From the NCBI GenBank assembly GCA_964427595.1, contig CAYRUQ010000005.1, positions 1-59,267 of the forward strand: a stretch of DNA of 59,267 bases. Reading direction: 5' to 3'. This document shows positions 53,223 through 59,267 of the stretch, in pieces. Below the pieces are notes generated by a model. That model did not search any database. It saw only the letters and a list, made by a program, of their open reading frames with translations, and was not told the origin of the DNA. Both the position numbers and the translations under genes were made by a program. The stretch's first letter is position 1; every line of letters begins with the position of its first letter. The DNA comes from Enterosoma sp964427595 (GTDB lineage: Bacteria > Bacillota_I > Bacilli_A > RFN20 > CAG-288).

Positions 53223-56213
53223 TCAATCCTCCATCGGTCGACGTTGAACGACGATATTTTTACCACCTTGAATGGCTTGGATGATACCTTCAGTTCTCAA
53301 TTTGGCGATGACTTGATCGGTCTTGGAATAAGAGATAGAGAAGTTTCTCATGATGTTGGATTTAGAGACGATACCAGTCTTCATGACATAGTCTTTGATC
53401 TCTTCGTAAAGATCTTCAAATGACTGAGCTTTTCCGACGCTAGGACCTTCATCTTGTTCAACTTCAAGCTCTAAGAAATTAGGATCATAAGAAGGATCAC
53501 CAGCATTAGCATGGAGATAATCGACGACTTTTTGAATATCTTCTTTAGAGACGAATGGAGATTGACATCTGATCAAGGACTTCTTACCAGGGCACTTGAA
53601 GAGAAGGTCACCTTTACCGATTAGAGTCTCAGCTCCGTTCTCATCAAGGATGACACGAGAGTCGACACCACTTGAGCAGGACAAACCGATACGACAGACG
53701 ATGTTTCCTTTGATGACCATAGGGATGACTTCTTTACTAGGTCTTTGAGTGGCGATAATCAAGTAGATACCAGCTGCACGAGCTTTCTGTGTGAGTCTTT
53801 GGACATAGCCTGCGACATCCTCACCACCTGTTTGCATCAAATCAGCAAATTCATCGATGACACAGACGACATTAGGCATCTCTTCTATCTGGTCTTCTCT
53901 TCCGATTCGCTTTTCTTGATATTCAGCAATCTTGACACAGTGCCACTTAGATAAAACCGAATAACGTCTATCCATCTCTTCACAAAGCTTTGATAAAGCG
54001 ACGATCGCATTAGAAGCATCAGTGACGACTGGGCAGAAAAGGTGAGGTTCTAACTTATATTGATCAAATTCGACTTGTTTAGGATCGATGAGTATCAACT
54101 TCAATTGAGAGGGATAGTTTCTCATGATCAAAGTCAAGATCATTGATTGAACTAAGACCGATTTACCTGAACCAGTCGTACCAGCGACAAGAAGGTGAGG
54201 CATGTCGTTTAAGGGAAAATTGACGATATTACCAGAGATATCTTTACCGATGGGAAGTAAAAGACTATCTTTCGTATTTCTTTCTATCTCACTGAAGACT
54301 TCCTTGAAAGGAACAGTCATCGGAGCAGCGTTTCCAAGTTCGATACCGGAGGTGGAACGCCCCTCGACGACCGTCTCGATTCTGACTGACTTATCACCGT
54401 TTAATGCGATTTGTAAATCGTTGACTAAAGAAGCTAATTTATCACTTCTCACACCAGGTTCCATCTGGATGTTGAATCTGGTGACAGAAGCACCGATCGT
54501 ATAAGAGACAGCCTTAGCTTGGAAGTGGAAGTTCTCAAAGAAATTGTTGATAACCTTAGCTTTCTCTTGCGCAGCTTCCGAGTTAGTGATCAGCTTAGCG
54601 GAGTCATCGATATCTTCAAAGAGAGTATCATCAGGAAGCGGATAATCATAAACTCTCGGCTTGTTAGAGACATATTTATAAACAGCAGCTTTCTTGGCAT
54701 CTTTCTCTGCTTTGATTCTAGCTTCTTCTTCCTCTCTCTTTCTTCTTTGAATCTCAAAATATCTCTGCTCAAGATATTCTTCAGTTTCAAGAGGTGCTTT
54801 AACTTCTTCCTCAGCCGGCTCAGGTTCAGGAAGATCGACTTGGAATTCCATCGGTCCTATCTTCTTCTCACCATAAGCTCTCGCCTTAGCTGCTTGAGCT
54901 TCTAAAGGATTGACTCTGTTGACACTCGTATTTTGAGGAGCACCCGCTGCTAAGAAAGCATCAGGACTGATATCATCTTCATCTAAAACCGGTCTAGGTT
55001 CTTGAGAAGAAATAGGAGCTTGAGTTGCCACTTCCACTTTAGGTTGATAAGTAGTCGTCACAGTAGAGCTTGAAGTATTAGCGCTCTTAAAAGCTTGTGC
55101 CTTTCTAAGAAGGATATCTTTCTCATCTTGCGAGAGATTGAAATGTGTATTTTCGTTTGTCGTCTTATAAGAAACAGTTTCCTGAACACTAGGTTGTGTT
55201 TCTAATGCTTGATTTTCTACTGGTGCAGTTGAAGAAACAAAAGCACTTTGAGTTGAAACCTGTCCACTTTCAAGTTGAACACTTGAGGGTTTATTTTCAT
55301 CAGTTTGAGAAGTTTCAAGTTGACTCTTCAACTGAGTGAAAGTAGAAGCTGAAGAGATAAACGCACTTTGAGCTGAGGAAGTAGTAGCACTTGAAGGAGC
55401 ACTCTCTTCAACAGCAGGACTAGAAAGTGTTTCTTCAACTTTTTGAGTTTGAGAAAGAGCTTTCGTCTCCTCGATGAAACTAGCTTGAGTAGTACGACCA
55501 AAACCTTCTCCACCTAAAGGAGCTAATAAAGAAGGATCGACAGTCTTTTTAACAGGAGCTTCAGGAATAGTCTCTTTCACCTTTTCAGGAGTATTGCTCT
55601 TTTGGAAAGGAGAATGATATTCAGCTTCCATCTTGTTCTTTTTTCTCTGTTTGATGATGTTTTTAATCGGTGAGAAAAGAATGAAGAATACAGCTAAAGC
55701 AAGAACGACACTATAAATAACGATAGCACCTATAGATGTGAGAACATCACCAAGTAGAGAGAGAAGAGCAAGTCCGATAAAACCACCACCTAAATCAACA
55801 AGTCCAGAAGAAGGGGTAGGAGAGAAAGCTTCAGGAGAGAAGACGGCCATCCTCTCCCAGTAGATAGTTGAGAAAGTAACATCCTCACTCGCTTCAACCG
55901 CTTGATAAACCTGGTAGGAGCAAAGAGAGAGAACCATCAAGAAAAGAAGAAGACCACCAAGCCATTGAAGGATATGACCTTTGAATTTGAAGAAAGAACC
56001 TTTGATCAATAACCAGAGTCCACCAACTAAAAAGCCGATCAAAGCAACTGGATAAAGAAAGCCGAATAAAAAGCCTAATCCATAAGTGAGAAACTCGCCT
56101 AAAAAGGTCTGATTAGTAGATCCGATAATCGCTAAACAAATAAAAACAATTCCGACACAACGAACAATCAATGAATTGCTCGATTTATTCTTTTTTGTTT
56201 CATTACTTTCCAT
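53223..56213 (-). CDS. ftsK: DNA translocase FtsK/SpoIIIE
   Basis: FtsK moves chromosomal DNA through the closing septum. The 996-residue protein has four N-terminal membrane helices (about residues 15-185), a long Ser/Thr/Gln/Glu-rich linker (about 200-480), the alpha-beta RecA-like motor with Walker A GTTGSGKS at 678-685 and Walker B VVCVIDE near 785, TQRPSKEVIPMVIKGN, and a C-terminal gamma winged helix (about 930-996) that reads polar DNA sequences. It is first gene of a six-gene operon, with an extended -10 promoter. Confidence 0.95.
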   Translation of the reverse strand: MESNETKKNKSSNSLIVRCVGIVFICLAIIGSTNQTFLGEFLTYGLGFLFGFLYPVALIGFLVGGLWLLIKGSFFKFKGHILQWLGGLLLFLMVLSLCSYQVYQAVEASEDVTFSTIYWERMAVFSPEAFSPTPSSGLVDLGGGFIGLALLSLLGDVLTSIGAIVIYSVVLALAVFFILFSPIKNIIKQRKKNKMEAEYHSPFQKSNTPEKVKETIPEAPVKKTVDPSLLAPLGGEGFGRTTQASFIEETKALSQTQKVEETLSSPAVEESAPSSATTSSAQSAFISSASTFTQLKSQLETSQTDENKPSSVQLESGQVSTQSAFVSSTAPVENQALETQPSVQETVSYKTTNENTHFNLSQDEKDILLRKAQAFKSANTSSSTVTTTYQPKVEVATQAPISSQEPRPVLDEDDISPDAFLAAGAPQNTSVNRVNPLEAQAAKARAYGEKKIGPMEFQVDLPEPEPAEEEVKAPLETEEYLEQRYFEIQRRKREEEEARIKAEKDAKKAAVYKYVSNKPRVYDYPLPDDTLFEDIDDSAKLITNSEAAQEKAKVINNFFENFHFQAKAVSYTIGASVTRFNIQMEPGVRSDKLASLVNDLQIALNGDKSVRIETVVEGRSTSGIELGNAAPMTVPFKEVFSEIERNTKDSLLLPIGKDISGNIVNFPLNDMPHLLVAGTTGSGKSVLVQSMILTLIMRNYPSQLKLILIDPKQVEFDQYKLEPHLFCPVVTDASNAIVALSKLCEEMDRRYSVLSKWHCVKIAEYQEKRIGREDQIEEMPNVVCVIDEFADLMQTGGEDVAGYVQRLTQKARAAGIYLIIATQRPSKEVIPMVIKGNIVCRIGLSCSSGVDSRVILDENGAETLIGKGDLLFKCPGKKSLIRCQSPFVSKEDIQKVVDYLHANAGDPSYDPNFLELEVEQDEGPSVGKAQSFEDLYEEIKDYVMKTGIVSKSNIMRNFSISYSKTDQVIAKLRTEGIIQAIQGGKNIVVQRRPMED

Positions 56214-56241
56214 CTATAGATACCCTTAAATGCACTAGTAA

Positions 56242-56250
56242 AGTATACCA
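56242..56250 (-). promoter_or_regulatory. ftsK extended -10 promoter
   Basis: The minus strand reads TGGTATACT (56250-56242), a TGn-extended -10 box with no clear -35, about 30 bases before the ftsK ATG. Confidence 0.55.
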
Positions 56251-56335
56251 CAGTAAGACCTTCATTCTTTCAGTAATCGAAATTTTACAAGAGAAAAGAA
56301 AACAGAGTTAAAAAGAGACTTTTTTTCTCTTTGAG

Positions 56336-56379
56336 AAAAGAAAAAGCTCAGGTCGATGAAAATCAACATGCTTGAGCTT
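56336..56379 (-). terminator. Terminator of galK-galT
   Basis: AAGCTCA (56344-56350) pairs with TGAGCTT (56373-56379), with a smaller inner stem, and runs into T on the minus strand 22 bases past the galT stop. Confidence 0.75.
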
Positions 56380-56400
56380 CATTGATGGACTTAAAAATCT

Positions 56401-57903
56401 TCAGTTTTGATTGACGAATTTTACAAAGCGAAGAAGACCTTCTTTTCCTTCCTCATTCTGCTTATAAACACCAGCGCATTCCAAAACTTTCTTGAAGACT
56501 AAACCAGTCTCTTTTTCAAGGATAGAATCGATGTTATCAGCAGTGACTTTATAATTCTTGATAAAGCTATCAACCCAAGTCTTATGCTTGTTAGCAAGTT
56601 CATCAGTAGCGAGATCTTTATCAGCAAGAATAGCCTCTTTGACAGCATTGAGTTCATTTTTCAATCTTGAAGGAAGAACAGCTAAGCCCATGACTTCTAT
56701 AAGACCGATGTTCTCTTTCTTGATGTTCCATAACTCCTGGTGAGGATGATAGACACCAAGCGGATATTCATCAGTCGTGATGTTGTTTCTCAAAGCTAAG
56801 TCAATCACATACTCATCATTCTTCTTATGAACGATAGGGGTGATCGTATTGTGCTTGACTCCATCAGTTTCAGCATAGATGAAGGATTTCTCATCAGTGT
56901 ATGAACGCCAAGCATTTAATATCTTGACTGATAAAGATATGAGTCGTTCAGGATCACTACTTTTAAGTCTGATATCACTGACTGGCCAGTGCAGGAAAGA
57001 TGCTTTAACATCTTCATATCCTCTAAAAGAGATTTCACAGACATCATCAGCTCTAAACATCGGGAACACATATCTTCCGCCTTGGTAGTGATCATGAGTG
57101 AGAATCGACCCACCTACAATAGGAAGATCAGCATTAGAACCGAGAATATAGTGAGGGAAGAGCTTGACGAAAGCAAACAGATGCCTGATAGCTTTTTCGT
57201 CAATCACCATCGGTATATGTTTCTTATTAAAGACGATACAGTGCTCGTTATAGTAGCTATAAGGAGAATATTGTAAGAAGAAATCATCACCATCTAACTT
57301 GATAGGAATGATGCGGATAGTCTCTCTAGCAGGATGGTCGACTCTTCCACGATATCCTTCATTTTCAGCACAAAGCTGGCATTTAGGATAATTGGATTGT
57401 TTCATCGTCTTAGCAGCAGCGATAGCTTTAGGATCCTTCTCAGGTTTAGAGAGATTGATAGTTATATCTAAGTCTCCATATTCAGTCTCAGTCGTCCACT
57501 TCAAATCTTTCTTTATACGATAGGAACGGATATAATCGGTATCTTTAGAGAACTGATAATACCAATCAGTACAACTTTCAGGCGAATTCCAATACTGGTT
57601 ATAAAACTGAGTGATGACTGAATCAGGACGAGGAGTGAAGCAGTTCATAACCTTAGTATCAAAGAGGTCACGATAAACGACAGAATCATTTTCTAACAGA
57701 TTATTAGAGACTGCATAATCAAGAATTCCCTTGAGCGTTGTCTCTAAATCAACATTCTGATATTCGTCTTCAGGTTCAACATATTCATCGATATTAAGAA
57801 CATCTAACAGCAAGTTGATTGAATAAGTTATCTCATTTTCAGAGATGAGATATCTCTCGAGAGCATAGGTAGCCAATTGTTTAATCAGTTGATAAATTGT
57901 CAT
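56401..57903 (-). CDS. galT: UDP-glucose--hexose-1-phosphate uridylyltransferase, class II GalT
   Basis: GalT exchanges UMP between UDP-glucose and galactose-1-phosphate in the Leloir pathway. The 500-residue length and text match the GalT type found in Bacillota: YPKCQLCAENEGYRGRVDHPARET, YSPYSYYNEHCIVF, and GGSILTHDHYQGGRYVFPM with the His pair near the nucleophile. It starts with ATG 57903, sharing one base with the galK stop (TGATG) and preceded by AGGAGG. Cotranscribed with galK; galE is not in the window. Confidence 0.95.
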   Translation of the reverse strand: MTIYQLIKQLATYALERYLISENEITYSINLLLDVLNIDEYVEPEDEYQNVDLETTLKGILDYAVSNNLLENDSVVYRDLFDTKVMNCFTPRPDSVITQFYNQYWNSPESCTDWYYQFSKDTDYIRSYRIKKDLKWTTETEYGDLDITINLSKPEKDPKAIAAAKTMKQSNYPKCQLCAENEGYRGRVDHPARETIRIIPIKLDGDDFFLQYSPYSYYNEHCIVFNKKHIPMVIDEKAIRHLFAFVKLFPHYILGSNADLPIVGGSILTHDHYQGGRYVFPMFRADDVCEISFRGYEDVKASFLHWPVSDIRLKSSDPERLISLSVKILNAWRSYTDEKSFIYAETDGVKHNTITPIVHKKNDEYVIDLALRNNITTDEYPLGVYHPHQELWNIKKENIGLIEVMGLAVLPSRLKNELNAVKEAILADKDLATDELANKHKTWVDSFIKNYKVTADNIDSILEKETGLVFKKVLECAGVYKQNEEGKEGLLRFVKFVNQN

Positions 57904-59069
57904 CAGAATAACCTCCTGACTCCATCGCTAGGTTCTAATACTGAAAAAGTAGCAGTCAGCTTAGTCTGATTCTTATATTCTGCACCGACTTTGGCGATGA
58001 ATTCATCAATGTATTCATCCTTGACGATCGAGACGGTATTTCCACCCCAGCCTCCGCCAGTCTCTCTTGAACCATAGACACCTTTCTGATTTCTAGCTTC
58101 ATCAACTAAAACATCGATTTCAAAACAAGTGGCATCGTATTGATATCTTAACGAATCACCTGATTCATTGATCAGCTTTCCAAAAGTCTCGATATCATTG
58201 TTCTCTAAAGCAGCGATCGCTCTTCTCGTCCTATCTTCTTCATAGATAGCATGTTCAGCTCTCAGTTGAGCAACAGGTGATTTGATTAAATGACGATAAG
58301 TTTCAAACTGAACAGGAGTTAATTCACAAAGAGCTTTGATATCCAATTCTTTTTGAAGATCAGCTAAAGCTTCTTCACACTCTCTTCTTCTATCGTTGTA
58401 GTGCGATGAAGAAAGAGAATGAGGTTTGTTGGAGTTAGCGACGATGATCTTGCATCCTTTTAAAGTGAGTGGGATATAACGGCATTCTAAAGTGCCAGTG
58501 TTGAGATATAAAGCATATCCTGCTTTTCCGTTAGCACAGGCATATTGATCCATGATTCCACAATTCATACCGTTGAAATTGTTCTCAGCATATTGACCGA
58601 TTAAAGCGATATCGGTATTTGAAACTTCAACTCCACAGGTGTCTTTGAGCATCAAACCGGTGACGACTTCTAAAGCGGCTGATGAAGAAAGACCAGAACC
58701 TGGGATATTCCCATGAACTAAGATGTCATATCCTTTTTCAATCTTGAAGCCTCTTTTACCAAAGGCCCACATGACACCTCTAGGATAATTAGTCCAATCA
58801 TGTTTTTTATGGAAAACTAAATCATCAAGACTGGACTGAGTGATTCCATAACGTTGAAAATTAGTGGAATAAAAACAAAGCTTACGATCTTCTCTTTGTC
58901 TAGCGATGATCGTATTTCCAGCTGTGATCGCACAAGGGAAGACATGTCCTCCGTTGTAATCGATGTGTTCACCGATGAGATTGACACGACCAGGTGCAAA
59001 ATAACCTCTGATATCACCTTCAGGTCCGTAAAGTTCCTTAAACAATTGAGTCAATTCTTCGATAGTCAT
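57903..59069 (-). CDS. galK: Galactokinase GalK
   Basis: GalK phosphorylates galactose to galactose-1-phosphate. The 388-residue GHMP kinase has the galactokinase signature GRVNLIGEHIDYNGGHVFPCAI, the ATP-binding GNIPGSGLSSSAALEV and the C-terminal GSRETGGGWGGNTVSIV motif. An in-frame GTG at 59078 lies inside the GAGGTGG ribosome site, so ATG 59069 is chosen. It leads galK-galT, with a TATAAT about 35 bases upstream. Confidence 0.96.
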   Translation of the reverse strand: MTIEELTQLFKELYGPEGDIRGYFAPGRVNLIGEHIDYNGGHVFPCAITAGNTIIARQREDRKLCFYSTNFQRYGITQSSLDDLVFHKKHDWTNYPRGVMWAFGKRGFKIEKGYDILVHGNIPGSGLSSSAALEVVTGLMLKDTCGVEVSNTDIALIGQYAENNFNGMNCGIMDQYACANGKAGYALYLNTGTLECRYIPLTLKGCKIIVANSNKPHSLSSSHYNDRRRECEEALADLQKELDIKALCELTPVQFETYRHLIKSPVAQLRAEHAIYEEDRTRRAIAALENNDIETFGKLINESGDSLRYQYDATCFEIDVLVDEARNQKGVYGSRETGGGWGGNTVSIVKDEYIDEFIAKVGAEYKNQTKLTATFSVLEPSDGVRRLF

Positions 59070-59103
59070 GTATTCCACCTCGCTGAATGCGCTTTACACA
59101 AAA

Positions 59104-59132
59104 ATTATACTTTGCTCGCCGATATCAAACAA
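59104..59132 (-). promoter_or_regulatory. galK promoter and upstream GTTTACCGC motif
   Basis: On the minus strand TTGTTT (59132-59127) and TATAAT (59109-59104) are 17 bases apart. Upstream, GTTTACCGC (59150-59142) repeats a motif found near the lipoprotein-GH3 promoter. The rest of the window to 59267 shows no gene I can support. Confidence 0.58.
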
Positions 59133-59267
59133 CTTGCAAATGCGGTAAACGACCGATAAAAAGCCGTTTTGGCAAGGTTCATTTAATTGAAAACTGATTT
59201 TAGTCTTGTATTACCTGTCTTTCGCCAATTTTAATCAAAATGTAGTGCTTTTTAGCTTACTTGAGAA

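Noticed and set aside
1..59267. CRISPR arrays, insertion sequences, tRNA or rRNA genes
   Set aside because: No regularly spaced direct repeats, transposase motifs, terminal inverted repeats or cloverleaf/rRNA core sequences were recognised by eye; weakly conserved elements could still be missed.

Overview
The window looks like a chromosomal segment of a moderately low-GC Gram-positive bacterium (Bacillota). The heat-shock order hrcA-grpE-dnaK-dnaJ with a CIRCE-like operator, GlgC plus GlgD, SDR-type mannonate reductase, AgrC/LytTR-type signalling, AGGAGG ribosome sites and CcpA-like cre boxes all point there. UGA is used as stop, so the mycoplasma code is not in use. An anaerobic fermenting gut lineage of class Bacilli is my best guess (AdhE, glycoside hydrolases, hexuronate pathway), but the exact lineage is inference. 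I recognise no tRNA, rRNA, CRISPR array, transposase or prophage.

Layout. 1-5.1 kb, plus strand: hrcA-grpE-dnaK-dnaJ, then a tyrosine-phosphatase-like gene. 6-14.1 kb, minus strand: two S/T-rich lipoproteins and a membrane-anchored, domain-permuted GH3 enzyme, then a LytTR response regulator with an AgrC-like kinase whose first membrane helix is frameshifted. 14.3-16 kb: a small hypothetical gene, a 371-bp noncoding stretch of competing hairpins, and a NERD-domain membrane protein. 16-19.4 kb: adhE followed by an APH-type kinase. 19.6-31.2 kb: a hexuronate locus with a GH2 enzyme and AraC regulator on minus, and uxuA-uxuB-uxaC-kdgA-kdgK, a lipoprotein and a GPH-type transporter on plus. Then rpmB alone, and the glycogen operon glgC-glgD-glgA under a near-perfect cre. 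35.4-39 kb: a second permuted GH3 with a small four-helix membrane protein. 39.2-44.9 kb: a jetA-jetB-jetC (Wadjet/MksBEF-like SMC) operon with no jetD. 45-47.6 kb: a membrane acyltransferase-like protein and an acyl-AMP ligase. 47.6-56.2 kb: a tightly overlapping minus operon ftsK, two M16-like proteins without zinc sites, acpS, pullulanase, plsC. 56.4-59.1 kb: galK-galT.

How it fits together. Extracellular GH3 and GH2 enzymes release sugars. The hexuronate branch turns glucuronate into KDG and then pyruvate plus glyceraldehyde-3-phosphate. Galactose enters through GalK/GalT, AdhE regenerates NAD, and surplus glucose is stored as glycogen and debranched by the pullulanase. Cre-like boxes at glgC, the transporter, the GH2 gene and upstream of the lipoprotein/GH3 operon suggest common carbon-catabolite control. 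An ATTGCAAT motif near uxuA and the GH2 gene is a candidate AraC-regulator site. The points most worth a second look are the JetABC operon without a nuclease subunit, the frameshifted sensor kinase, the competing-hairpin region at 14.9-15.1 kb and the zinc-less M16 pair. Several starts differ from the longest open frame because of ribosome-site, promoter or overlap evidence; each entry says so.
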